DNA of 36,739 nucleotides from Lachnospiraceae bacterium. Its GTDB lineage: Bacteria > Bacillota > Clostridia > Lachnospirales > Lachnospiraceae. A program made the translations under genes and the position numbers. Below the pieces are notes generated by a model. That model ran no database searches, was not told the DNA's origin, and saw nothing but the letters and a program-made list of their open reading frames with translations. The stretch lies in the NCBI GenBank assembly GCA_026169045.1, contig JAPFDH010000029.1, positions 1 through 36,739 of the forward strand. Direction: 5' to 3'. This document shows positions 1-7,566 of the stretch, one piece after another (positions within the stretch are counted from its first letter, which is position 1; every line of letters starts with the position of its first letter).

Positions 1-140
1 TAAAACCGCACTGCGTGCTTATTGTGGCTATCGCCACTGTTTTACTCATTTACAGGCGCTCAGCTCATAGGTCTGAGCGGTCGAAAAATTATGCAAGCAT
101 AATTTTCTCGCCCGTTACAGCCCTATGGCTGAACTGTTAC
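1..140 (-). repeat. MITE-like inverted-repeat element, copy 1 (cut by window start)
   Basis: Read on the minus strand this is a second copy of the element at 3840-3976. It starts with the same terminal repeat GTAACAGTTCAGCC (140-127) and matches through to base 1, where the window cuts it. The long shared block (about 75 bases) has one mismatch. It differs by an internal insert holding a 10-bp-arm palindrome (AAAATTATGC at 85-94, GCATAATTTT at 97-106), where copy 2 has only a few bases. No transposase ORF is inside it. A target duplication cannot be tested because the far end is missing. Confidence 0.8.
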
Positions 141-189
141 TGATAAGATAAAAAATTACGAATTAGTATAGTAAAATTTTCAAAATAGT

Positions 190-218
190 GATATACTAAG
201 TACAGTATTTAGTATATC
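190..218. promoter_or_regulatory. 29-bp near-perfect palindrome, putative operator
   Basis: Arms GATATACTAA (190-199) and TTAGTATATC (209-218) are exact reverse complements, and the centre (TAC-A-GTA) is also symmetric, so 13 of 14 base pairs match. It lies 72 bases before the acidic membrane protein gene. The size and symmetry suit a repressor site over a promoter, but no regulator is adjacent and no clear -35/-10 pair could be set, so the operator role is inferred. Confidence 0.45.
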
Positions 219-290
219 CAGCCATATTTGTTTTACAGCTGAAACCAGTTGGACAAGATGGAGAAATAATGGAAGAAAGGACGTGGCAAG

Positions 291-611
291 ATGAGTAAGA
301 TGGATGAATTGTTACATGTCAGTAAACTGAATGATCTTCTGAAACAAAAAGAAGAAAATGACCGAAAGAAAAATACGGTGATCTGGATTCTTGCAATCCT
401 GGGTGCAGTGACAGCGGTAGCAGCTATTGCTTATGCAGTTTATCGTTTCCTGACACCAGATTATTTGGAAGACTTCGAAGATGATTTTGAAGATGACTTC
501 GATGATGATTTCTTTGAAGACGAGGAAGATACCGAAGAGGAAAAAAAAGAAGAAAAGGCTGAAGAAGCAGAAAAGCAAGAAGTAGATAAAGAAGAAAACG
601 ACGAAAACTGA
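291..611 (+). CDS. small single-pass membrane protein with acidic tail
   Basis: This is a 106-residue protein of unknown function. Residues 1-27 are polar and charged, residues about 28-52 form one hydrophobic membrane segment, and the rest is almost entirely Asp/Glu/Lys with a short repeated Phe-Glu-Asp-Asp unit (about residues 60-75). The ATG has a purine-rich ribosome site (GAAGAAAGG) 10 bases upstream. There is no signal peptidase motif, so it is probably membrane-anchored; orientation is not clear. It ends before a strong hairpin that separates it from rlmD. Similar short acidic-tailed membrane proteins occur in Lachnospiraceae, but I cannot name a characterised family. The coding call is supported by the start site, amino-acid bias and internal repeat. 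Confidence 0.8.
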   Translation: MSKMDELLHVSKLNDLLKQKEENDRKKNTVIWILAILGAVTAVAAIAYAVYRFLTPDYLEDFEDDFEDDFDDDFFEDEEDTEEEKKEEKAEEAEKQEVDKEENDEN

Positions 612-628
612 TTTGTCGGGTAAGATAT

Positions 629-668
629 GGAAAGCCGGGAAAGTGATAAACTTTTTTCCCGGCTTTCC
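629..668 (+). terminator. hairpin terminator or attenuator before rlmD
   Basis: A 14-bp perfect stem (GGAAAGCCGGGAAA at 629-642 and its complement at 655-668) lies between the acidic protein and rlmD. No run of T follows, so it may slow or partly stop transcription rather than act as a classic intrinsic terminator. Confidence 0.55.
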
Positions 669-700
669 TGGTGTTTGAAGGAGACAGGAGGAAATGGCAT

Positions 701-2092
701 ATGAAAAAAGGAAAGATATATGAGGGAGTGGTTCGGGAAGTGAAATTTCCCAATCACGGAATTGTTGAAACTGAAGGGGGATGTGCAATTGTAAAAAATA
801 CCATACCTGGTCAAACGGTACGATTTTCTGTATCAAAAATACGAAAAGGAAAAGCGGAAGGCCGTCTTTTGGAATTATTAAAACCCTCACCGAAAGAAAT
901 GGCAGTCATGGGAGAAAATGGCGTAGAATATAATCCGGAGGTCTGTCCTCATTTTGGTATTTGCGGAGGCTGTACCTATCAGTCCCTCCCTTATGAAGAG
1001 CAGTTAACTATAAAAGAAACACAAGTAAAAAAAATGCTGGATGGAGTAATTTCATCACCGTATATCTTTGAAGGAATAAAGAAAAGTCCGGTTTCTGCCG
1101 GATATCGCAATAAAATGGAGTTTTCGTTCGGAGACGAAGTAAAGGACGGACCTTTGGCATTGGGAATGCATAAAAGGGGAAGTTTTCATGATATTGTCAC
1201 TGTAGATCATTGTAATATTGTAGATGAGGATTTCAGAAAAATTCTGAGTTTTACATTGCAGTATTTTCAGGAGAAACGAATTCCGTTTTACCGTAAATTA
1301 ACACATGAAGGGGTTTTGCGTCATCTGCTGATTCGAAAGGCTGTAAAAACGGGAGAAATCATGGTGGATTTGGTGACGAGCTCTCAGCAGGAACTTCCAC
1401 TTTCCCAGTGGGTGGACGATTTGCGTAATATGAAATTTAATGGGACATTGACGGGAGTCCTGCATACAATCAATGATAGTCTGGCCGATGCAGTTATCAA
1501 TGAGAAGACTGATCTCTTATATGGAAATGATTATATTTATGAAGAACTCTTGGGGTTAAAATTTAAGATTACACCATTTTCCTTTTTCCAGACCAATTCT
1601 CTTGGAGCAGAGGTGTTATACGAGACGGTACGTTCTTATATAGGTGATACCAATCAAAAGGAAATTTTTGATTTGTACAGTGGTACCGGAACGATTGCAC
1701 AGATTTTGGCTGCTGTAGCAAAACGTGTGGTTGGTGTAGAAATTGTAGAAGAAGCTGTGGAAGCAGCAAAAGAAAATGCAAAATTAAATGGACTGACTAA
1801 CTGTGAATTTTGGGCAGGAGATGTGTTAAAAGTTATTGATGAGCTGGAAGGAAAACCAGACCTTATTGTTTTGGATCCGCCGCGGGATGGCATACATCCG
1901 AAGGCATTGGACAAAATCATTCGTTTTCAGGTGGATCGTATGGTTTATATTTCCTGTAAGCCTACCAGTCTTGTCCGGGATCTGGAAATTTTACAGGAAA
2001 GAGGATATCAGGTGGAACGCGCCTGCTGCTGTGATCTTTTTTGCGGTACACCGCATGTGGAGACGGTAGTACTTCTGGAAAGAAAAAAATAG
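701..2092 (+). CDS. rlmD: 23S rRNA (uracil-5-)-methyltransferase, RlmD/RlmCD type
   Basis: This 463-residue protein matches the TrmA/RumA family, which makes 5-methyluridine in 23S rRNA using S-adenosylmethionine. It has an N-terminal TRAM-like RNA-binding part (about 1-60) and a 4Fe-4S ligand set, C82, C88, C91 (CPHFGICGGC) and C171, spaced as in E. coli RumA. The SAM loop is DLYSGTGT, followed by DPPRDG and the catalytic Cys419 in YISCKP. An in-frame GTG at 671 would add ten residues, but ATG 701 has AGGAGG ten bases before it, so I use 701. Gram-positive homologues may modify both U747 and U1939 (RlmCD), and several paralogues are common in one genome, so the exact target base is not certain. 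Confidence 0.9.
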   Translation: MKKGKIYEGVVREVKFPNHGIVETEGGCAIVKNTIPGQTVRFSVSKIRKGKAEGRLLELLKPSPKEMAVMGENGVEYNPEVCPHFGICGGCTYQSLPYEEQLTIKETQVKKMLDGVISSPYIFEGIKKSPVSAGYRNKMEFSFGDEVKDGPLALGMHKRGSFHDIVTVDHCNIVDEDFRKILSFTLQYFQEKRIPFYRKLTHEGVLRHLLIRKAVKTGEIMVDLVTSSQQELPLSQWVDDLRNMKFNGTLTGVLHTINDSLADAVINEKTDLLYGNDYIYEELLGLKFKITPFSFFQTNSLGAEVLYETVRSYIGDTNQKEIFDLYSGTGTIAQILAAVAKRVVGVEIVEEAVEAAKENAKLNGLTNCEFWAGDVLKVIDELEGKPDLIVLDPPRDGIHPKALDKIIRFQVDRMVYISCKPTSLVRDLEILQERGYQVERACCCDLFCGTPHVETVVLLERKK

Positions 2093-2101
2093 TAAAAAAT
2101 C

Positions 2102-2155
2102 TTGACATCTGCATGGAAGATGTATATTATTAACTATGTTAATTAACTGTGTTAA
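2102..2155 (+). promoter_or_regulatory. promoter with two tandem MarR-type dyads
   Basis: A -35 TTGACA (2102-2107) and -10 TATTAT (2125-2130) are 17 bases apart. Starting at the last base of the -10, two back-to-back dyads follow: TTAAC-TAT-GTTAA (2130-2142) and TTAAC-TGT-GTTAA (2143-2155). They cover the expected transcription start of the MarR-FUSC pair, a usual arrangement for autorepression. Confidence 0.7.
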
Positions 2156-2172
2156 CTTAGTAGAAGGGAAAG

Positions 2173-2610
2173 ATGAAATCGATGCAGATGAATTGGATTG
2201 ATATGGTACGTTACCAACAACAGTTGCAGAAAATAACCAGATTGTTATTTCCGACAAAACAGACGAATCTGACAGTAAGTGAATGTGAATTGCTGGCTTG
2301 TCTATATTTGGATCAGGAACAAAATACTCCTGTATTACTTAGTCAGAGAAGTGGAATGAAAAAAGAGGCGGTGAGCCGGTGTCTGAAAAGCTTAAGCGAG
2401 AAGAAGTGTATTCGAAGGGAAAAGCAGACAGATGATGAGCGCAGCTATCGGATTTTTCTTACAGATACAGGGATTTCAGAGTTAAAAAAAGGATATGAAG
2501 CGATTCTGCAGCCATTTTATGATATGTGGAGAAGTGTAGGAACAGACTTTGAACAGTTTTTACAGTATACTGACAAAATTGTGCTACATATAAATAAAGA
2601 ACAGGAGTGA
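2173..2610 (+). CDS. MarR family transcriptional regulator
   Basis: This 145-residue protein has the MarR winged-helix layout: an N-terminal dimer helix, a recognition helix around residues 55-72 (SQRSGMKKEAVSRCLKSL), and a wing with the conserved DDERS segment near residue 85. Such proteins bind palindromes as dimers and usually release DNA on binding phenolic or other aromatic ligands. It is translated from an ATG after GAAGGGA and ends 10 bases before a FUSC-type membrane protein, so the pair is very likely one operon. The twin dyads over the promoter suggest that it represses itself and the membrane protein. The ligand is unknown. Confidence 0.87.
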   Translation: MKSMQMNWIDMVRYQQQLQKITRLLFPTKQTNLTVSECELLACLYLDQEQNTPVLLSQRSGMKKEAVSRCLKSLSEKKCIRREKQTDDERSYRIFLTDTGISELKKGYEAILQPFYDMWRSVGTDFEQFLQYTDKIVLHINKEQE

Positions 2611-2620
2611 ATCAACGCAT

Positions 2621-3682
2621 ATGAACTTTTATCAGGCATTACAAATGGATCCGTCTGTTTTGAAAAAAAGAATTGCACAATGTGAGACAGTACGGGAAAA
2701 GATCTTTTATTGGGCTGCCATAGCAATACGGTCTGTACTGATTGTGGCTTTTGCCGTTGTGTTTATTAGTGCGCTTTCCAGTTTGTTCGGACAGGAAAAT
2801 ACGCCTTTGGCGGTGGCTCTATTTTGTATTATGTTGGGGATTCGTTTTGTAAATTTTGAATATTGTACAAGGGATTCTCTGATAACGCTGGCAGCAGCCT
2901 TGGGAATTTTAGTATTTGTACCCAGCATAGTAGGGATGGTTCCTCCGGTTGCGATGGTACTCATTCATTTTTTGGGATTCTTTACATTGCTCTACATGAC
3001 AACACAGAGACCGGAACTGGGGAATGGGGGTCTGTATAGTTTTGCATATGTATACTTGACAGGGAATCCTGTTTATGGAGTTTCCCTTGAAAATAGAGTG
3101 CTCTTGGCATTGGTGGGATATGTTGTTTGCGGACTGATTTTGTGGGCGAAGCATCGCCATTCCCATACAACCGTACGATTTCATCATTTGATTTTAAGAT
3201 TTAATGTTAAAAATCCGGTACATTTGTGGCAATTGCGTATGGCTTTGGGAGTTAGTCTGATTTTGACTGCCGGACAGATATTTGGAATACCGCGTTTTAT
3301 GTGGATGGGATTTGCGTGTGCTTCTCTTTTATCGGAATATCCGTATTCTTCCAATACATTGCCCCGTTTTTGGCAGCGTATCATTGGGGCGTTGGCCGGA
3401 TCTGGACTGTTTTTTATTATTTATCAGATAACGCCGGAATTTTTCCATCCGCTAATGGGACCGTTGGGAGGTTTGTGTCTTGGATTTTGTACAGATTATC
3501 GATACAAGACGGCAATGAATTGTTTTGGAGCCCTGATGTTGGCGACAAGCATTTATGGCATTCATGCAGCAGTTTTGCTGAGAATTACAGATACGATACT
3601 GGGTGTATGTTTTGGTATGATATTTGCCGTGATTTTTCATAAATTAATTGCAATAAAATATCTGAATGAGGAAATCACATAA
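2621..3682 (+). CDS. FUSC-like multi-pass membrane protein (putative aromatic acid exporter)
   Basis: This 353-residue protein is mostly hydrophobic, with two blocks of about four to five membrane helices (about 30-175 and 205-340) separated by a short basic loop (KHRHSHTTVRFHHL). The two-block layout resembles FUSC/aromatic acid exporter proteins such as YccS or AaeB, but without their large soluble domains. It follows the MarR gene by 10 bases and ends before a strong terminator, so it is probably the regulated target: export of a toxic, perhaps aromatic, compound. The family assignment rests on layout and segments such as the HLWQLRMALG stretch starting the second block; the substrate is unknown. 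Confidence 0.7.
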   Translation: MNFYQALQMDPSVLKKRIAQCETVREKIFYWAAIAIRSVLIVAFAVVFISALSSLFGQENTPLAVALFCIMLGIRFVNFEYCTRDSLITLAAALGILVFVPSIVGMVPPVAMVLIHFLGFFTLLYMTTQRPELGNGGLYSFAYVYLTGNPVYGVSLENRVLLALVGYVVCGLILWAKHRHSHTTVRFHHLILRFNVKNPVHLWQLRMALGVSLILTAGQIFGIPRFMWMGFACASLLSEYPYSSNTLPRFWQRIIGALAGSGLFFIIYQITPEFFHPLMGPLGGLCLGFCTDYRYKTAMNCFGALMLATSIYGIHAAVLLRITDTILGVCFGMIFAVIFHKLIAIKYLNEEIT

Positions 3683-3732
3683 TGCCCAGGAAGGAAAATA
3701 GGGCAGGAGAATATAATTGGTTTGAAAAAAGG

Positions 3733-3766
3733 AGAAGCATGCAGTGAAGCACTGTATGCTTCTTTT
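3733..3766 (+). terminator. intrinsic terminator after FUSC-like gene
   Basis: The stem GAAGCATGCAGTG (3735-3747) pairs with CACTGTATGCTTC with one G-U pair, has a short loop and is followed by TTTTAT. It closes the MarR-FUSC operon. Confidence 0.85.
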
Positions 3767-3806
3767 ATAAATGCTAAAATATGCAGCAGATCTTTGGAAA
3801 AAGCTA

Positions 3807-3815
3807 TGGTATAAT
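3807..3815 (+). promoter_or_regulatory. extended -10 promoter for ogt
   Basis: TGG-TATAAT (3807-3815) fits an extended -10 element; no good -35 was found 17 bases upstream. If one removes the inserted element 3840-3976 and one copy of its target duplication, this promoter sits about 45 bases before the ogt start, a normal leader length. Confidence 0.5.
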
Positions 3816-3839
3816 AGATCAGAAGAATATTATTTTATG

Positions 3840-3976
3840 GTAACAGTTCAGCCATAGGGCTGTAACGGAAACCAATCAGACCTATGAGCTGAGCGCCTGT
3901 AAATGAGTAAAACAGTGGCGATAGCCACAATAAGCACCCAGTGCGGTTTTACGAATGGCGCGGGCTGAACTGTTAC
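3840..3976 (+). mobile_element. MITE-like element with 14-bp terminal repeats and 8-bp target duplication, copy 2
   Basis: The element is 137 bp. It begins GTAACAGTTCAGCC (3840-3853) and ends with the exact reverse complement (3963-3976). The flanks carry a direct repeat ATTTTATG (3832-3839 and 3977-3984), as expected of a target-site duplication. Inside are further hairpins, for example GTGGC-GATA-GCCAC. There is no coding sequence, so it would depend on a transposase elsewhere. An inverted copy lies at 1-140. It has landed in the ogt leader, leaving the promoter upstream and the start codon 31 bases downstream. The transposase family is not identified. Confidence 0.85.
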
Positions 3977-4007
3977 ATTTTATGTGATTTGAGATGTGAG
4001 AAAAAGT

Positions 4008-4505
4008 ATGGATTATATCAGTTATTATCAGTCGCCTCTGGGACAAATGTTACTGGCTGCGAAAGGGGATGCATTATCCGGTGTTTGGTTTGAAGGACAA
4101 AAATACTATGGATCTACTTTGGCGGAAGTATATGAAGAAAAAAATGTTCCCATATTGGAGCAGACAAAAGATTGGTTGAACATATATTTTCAGGGAGAAA
4201 ATCCTGATTTCATGCCGCATATGATATGGATAGGATCTTCATTTCAGAAAGATGTGTGGAGAAGCTTGATGGAGATTCCCTATGGAAATGTGACGACTTA
4301 TGGAGAAATCGGAAATAAGCTGGCAAAAGAGCGGGGAGTCGCAAGGATGGCGGCTCGTGCCGTGGGTACAGCGGTCGGTCATAATCCGATTTCAATTCTT
4401 GTTCCCTGCCATCGTGTGGTAGGAGTAAACGGAAAATTAACCGGATATGCGGGTGGCATAGACAGAAAAGCAGCTTTGCTTATGATGGAACATGAAAAGA
4501 TGTAA
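4008..4505 (+). CDS. ogt: methylated-DNA-protein-cysteine methyltransferase
   Basis: This 165-residue protein is a suicide DNA-repair methyltransferase that moves the alkyl group of O6-methylguanine to its own cysteine. The active site PCHRVVG near residue 130 and the preceding helix-turn-helix with YGEIG and ARAVG motifs are clear, and the length fits the Ogt/MGMT class. A GTG at 3996 is in frame, but ATG 4008 gives the usual short N-terminus; neither has a strong ribosome site. The MITE-like insertion ends only 31 bases upstream, so expression may be altered. It is followed after 52 bases by the OLD-type nuclease gene and may be cotranscribed with it. Confidence 0.92.
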   Translation: MDYISYYQSPLGQMLLAAKGDALSGVWFEGQKYYGSTLAEVYEEKNVPILEQTKDWLNIYFQGENPDFMPHMIWIGSSFQKDVWRSLMEIPYGNVTTYGEIGNKLAKERGVARMAARAVGTAVGHNPISILVPCHRVVGVNGKLTGYAGGIDRKAALLMMEHEKM

Positions 4506-4557
4506 TAAGTAGTATTTGAGAAAGAACGTATCAGCCCATAAGGACAGGAGGAATAGT

Positions 4558-6408
4558 ATGCAGATTATTGATCTAAGAATCCGAAATTTTAAATGTATAC
4601 GTGAAATGATGCTGTCAGATGTGGAAAATGCTTTAATTTTGGTGGGAAAAAATAATACCGGAAAAACAGCTGTTTTGGATGCGGTGCGGGCGGTGGGCGG
4701 ATCTTATCAGATTCAGGAAGAGGATTTTAGAGAAGACTTTTCTAATATAGAGATTATGGTATCCATATCCATTCGGGAAGAAGATTTGAAAGAGTTTCAC
4801 AGGAAGGGACTGGTCAGTTCCTATCGAAGATATGAGACATGGTATCAGGATTTTAGAAAAAAACTTCCTTCTTTTCAAAATGGAATATTAACATTTACGT
4901 TTATTGCAAATCGGGAAGAAAAAATACGTTATGAAGATGGAATACGTAAAGATAACAAATACATTCCTACTATATTTCCCAAAATCTATTATATGGATAC
5001 GCAGAGAGATATGAAACAGTTTCAGGAAGATCTTCTGCTGATGCAGGAAGATGATCTTTTGCGGAAAATGAGAAGGGGAAGCTGTATTTTTGATGAGGCA
5101 AAAAAATGCAGTCATTGTTTTTCTTGTATAGGCTGGATTAATCAGAAGACACCGGAACAAATAAATGCATTGGAAGCGGCAAAACTTTTGGAATATAAAT
5201 TATATCAATTAAATTTGGATGAATTTTCAAAACAGGTGAATGCTAATTTTCATAAAAACGGCGGACAGGAAGAAATTCGTTATTCCATGAATCGGGATAT
5301 TGAGCGGATGTTGACCGTGACGGCAGAAATGTATCATCCAAAACAGGGGACATTACGGCCGATTGGTCATATGGGAAAAGGAATGCGCAGCATCTATATG
5401 CTTTCGCTTTTGGAAACATATGCGTTGGCGGAAGGAAAGGAGCCTGGTTTGATTTTAGTAGAAGAGCCGGAGATTTTCCTCCATCCTAAAATGCAAAAGG
5501 TGGCCGGGGATATCTTATATCAGCTCTCTAAAAAAAATCAGGTTATGTTTTCTACCCATTCCTCTAATTTACTGGCGAATTTTAACAGCAGGCAGATTCG
5601 TCAGATTCTTGTGGAGGAAGATGGGTATTCCAGTGTGTGTGAAAAAACCGATATCAGTGCGATATTAGACGATCTTGGTTATTCTGCCGGAGATCTTATG
5701 AACGTAAATTTTGTTTTTATTGTTGAAGGGAAACAGGATAAAAGCCGTTTGCCCTTATTAATAAAAAAATACTATGCAGAAACATACGATGAAGATGGAT
5801 ATTTGTCACGGATTGCCATTATTACTACCAATAGCTGTACCAATATTAAGACATATGCCAATTTGAAGTATATGAATCAGATTTATCTGAAAGACAATTT
5901 TTTGATGATTCGAGATGGAGACGGAAAGGATAGCCGTGATTTAAAACGTCAGCTATGTCGTTACTATGAAGAGAGAAAAAAGGAAGATATTGATTCTTTA
6001 CCAAGGGTGTCGGAGAAAAATGTATTGATTTTAAAATATTATTCTTTTGAAAATTATTTTTTAAATCCTTCTGTGATGACAAAGTTAGGTGTGATTGCCT
6101 CAGAAAGAGAATTTTATGAAATTATATTGAGTAAATGGAAAGAGTATTTACATCGGATTCCCAGTGGACGTCATCTGAAAGAAATATTAGGAAAAGACAT
6201 GAATACGGTGGAAGAGATTCAGGAAAATATAGAATTGATCAAACAATATTTGCGTGGCCATAATTTATATGATATTTTTTATGGGCAATATCGTGAAAAC
6301 GAGATGCAGCTGTTAAAGCAGTATATTGAATTTGCTCCCCGGGAAGATTTTCAGGACATTTTAGATGCGATTGACCGTTTTCTGTATTTTGAGAGCAGAA
6401 AAATTTAA
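4558..6408 (+). CDS. OLD-family ATP-dependent nuclease (AAA ATPase + TOPRIM) with Cys cluster
   Basis: This 616-residue protein has an ABC-like ATPase split around an insertion and a C-terminal TOPRIM domain. Walker A is G30-T37 (GKNNTGKT), the GKGMRS segment follows mid-protein, Walker B is VEEPE around E302-E305, and the switch His is H334 in STHSS. The TOPRIM acids are E390 (VEGKQD) and D453/D455 (RDGDGKD). Between the ATPase halves lies C176-x7-C184-x2-C187-x2-C190 (CSHCFSC), a likely metal site. I start at ATG 4558 because AGGAGG lies seven bases before it; an upstream in-frame start at 4516 lacks one. OLD enzymes are often anti-phage, but no GajB-like helicase or reverse transcriptase is adjacent, so it resembles the stand-alone class. 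It may instead be a conserved repair nuclease, given ogt upstream. Confidence 0.85.
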   Translation: MQIIDLRIRNFKCIREMMLSDVENALILVGKNNTGKTAVLDAVRAVGGSYQIQEEDFREDFSNIEIMVSISIREEDLKEFHRKGLVSSYRRYETWYQDFRKKLPSFQNGILTFTFIANREEKIRYEDGIRKDNKYIPTIFPKIYYMDTQRDMKQFQEDLLLMQEDDLLRKMRRGSCIFDEAKKCSHCFSCIGWINQKTPEQINALEAAKLLEYKLYQLNLDEFSKQVNANFHKNGGQEEIRYSMNRDIERMLTVTAEMYHPKQGTLRPIGHMGKGMRSIYMLSLLETYALAEGKEPGLILVEEPEIFLHPKMQKVAGDILYQLSKKNQVMFSTHSSNLLANFNSRQIRQILVEEDGYSSVCEKTDISAILDDLGYSAGDLMNVNFVFIVEGKQDKSRLPLLIKKYYAETYDEDGYLSRIAIITTNSCTNIKTYANLKYMNQIYLKDNFLMIRDGDGKDSRDLKRQLCRYYEERKKEDIDSLPRVSEKNVLILKYYSFENYFLNPSVMTKLGVIASEREFYEIILSKWKEYLHRIPSGRHLKEILGKDMNTVEEIQENIELIKQYLRGHNLYDIFYGQYRENEMQLLKQYIEFAPREDFQDILDAIDRFLYFESRKI

Positions 6409-6478
6409 TCTGTGATTGTAAAACGTACGAACATAGGAAACGATGGGTGAAGATCTATGATGAATATAGGAGGAAAAT

Positions 6479-7156
6479 ATGATTCAGACAGAAACAAGTG
6501 AGTTGTTTGCAAAAACATTTTCTTTTTGGGATAAACTGACAGAGGCACAGCAAGATAAATTTTGTAGAAATACCCATTTGATTTTGTATCATAAAGGGCA
6601 GAACATACATGGAGGCAGCGGAGAGTGCACTGGAGGGATTTTTGTGAAAAGCGGATGCATTCGGGTTTATATTTTGTCCGATGAAGGAAAAGAGATTACT
6701 TTGTATCGATTATACCCTGGTGAGATTTGTATGCTTTCTGCTTCTTGTGTTTTGCAAACGATTACCTTTGATGTAATGGTAGATGCGGAAATGGAAAGCG
6801 AATGTTATATCATAAATGGGAAAATGTTTGCAGATATTACAAAAACCAATGTTTATGCTGAAAATTATGCTCTTAATCTGGTGGCCAGTCGGTTTTCGGA
6901 TGTGATGTGGGTAATGCAGCAAATACTTTTTATGAGTTTTGATAAACGTCTGGCAATTTTTCTATATGATGAGATGATTAAAACAGGAGATGAAAAAATC
7001 CAGCTCACTCAGGAACAGATTGCCAAATATGTGGGATCTGCCCGTGAAGTAGTGAGCCGGATGTTGAAATATTTCGCTTCAGAAGGAATTGTGTCTTATT
7101 CCAGAGGCGGTGTGGTTATTTTAGATAAGAAAAAGTTGAAACAATTAGCCTTTTAA
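6479..7156 (+). CDS. Crp/Fnr family transcriptional regulator
   Basis: This 225-residue protein has an N-terminal cyclic-nucleotide-binding-like beta-barrel (about 20-130), a dimer helix and a C-terminal winged helix. The recognition segment EQIAKYVGSAREVVSRMLK (about 180-198) is typical of Crp/Fnr proteins. The N-terminal part has no Fnr-type cluster of four cysteines near residue 20-30, although several Cys occur (for example C66 and C92 to C97 region), so a 4Fe-4S oxygen sensor is not obvious. ATG 6479 follows AGGAGGAAAAT. Its 3' end overlaps the end of the convergent thioredoxin gene by 12 bases. Related Lachnospiraceae regulators respond to redox or nitrosative stress, but the signal here is unknown. 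Confidence 0.87.
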   Translation: MIQTETSELFAKTFSFWDKLTEAQQDKFCRNTHLILYHKGQNIHGGSGECTGGIFVKSGCIRVYILSDEGKEITLYRLYPGEICMLSASCVLQTITFDVMVDAEMESECYIINGKMFADITKTNVYAENYALNLVASRFSDVMWVMQQILFMSFDKRLAIFLYDEMIKTGDEKIQLTQEQIAKYVGSAREVVSRMLKYFASEGIVSYSRGGVVILDKKKLKQLAF

Positions 7157-7456
7157 TAAGTCTAAAATAGCTGCCTTTGGCTTGGCACCAACGGATTGAT
7201 TGGTTATCTTTCCGTTTTTCATAACAATAAGAGTGGGAATGCTCATAACCTGGAATTGTTGTGCCAGTTCTGGTTGTTCGTCGACATTCACTTTACATAC
7301 TTTAATGGTAGATACTTCTTCAGCGATTTCGTCTACGATGGGAGAAACCATGCGACATGGTCCGCACCATGATGCCCAAAAATCCAGAAGAACTGGTTTA
7401 TCTGCATTTAAAACTTCTTCATTAAAATTTTCCTTTGTGATTGTGATTACTGCCAT
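7145..7456 (-). CDS. trxA: thioredoxin
   Basis: This 103-residue protein is a standard cytoplasmic thioredoxin. It carries the redox motif WCGPC with C31 and C34, the FWASW lead-in and the cis-proline P74 (SIPTL). It reduces disulfides in enzymes such as ribonucleotide reductase, taking electrons from a thioredoxin reductase that is not in this window. A minus-strand AAGGAG precedes the ATG. It has its own promoter region and its 3' end overlaps the convergent Crp/Fnr gene, which could couple their expression. Confidence 0.96.
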   Translation of the reverse strand: MAVITITKENFNEEVLNADKPVLLDFWASWCGPCRMVSPIVDEIAEEVSTIKVCKVNVDEQPELAQQFQVMSIPTLIVMKNGKITNQSVGAKPKAAILDLLKG

Positions 7457-7566
7457 AAATATATTCTCCTTTTCTGATAAATAATAATTGTTTTTTTGAT
7501 TCGTTCCTGCAATAGATGAAAAATATTTTTGCTTTCCGTATCTATATTAGGATTTCTATGGTTTAT

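Noticed and set aside
312-890. 192-codon minus-strand frame across the acidic protein gene
   Set aside because: It is low-complexity Phe/Leu-rich sequence produced by reading the Glu/Asp/Lys codons backwards; no start signal or family match.
1-3976. Composite transposon bounded by the two inverted MITE-like copies
   Set aside because: No transposase lies between them, the inner genes look like normal chromosome genes, and copy 2 has its own target duplication, so it inserted alone.
3840-3976. CRISPR repeat or small RNA gene
   Set aside because: There is only one unit with terminal inverted repeats and flanking duplications, no spacer array and no promoter of its own.
4558-6408. Gabija (GajA-GajB) or retron-type defence operon
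   Set aside because: The ATPase-TOPRIM gene has no UvrD-like helicase, reverse transcriptase or other defence partner beside it; neighbours are ogt and a Crp/Fnr regulator.
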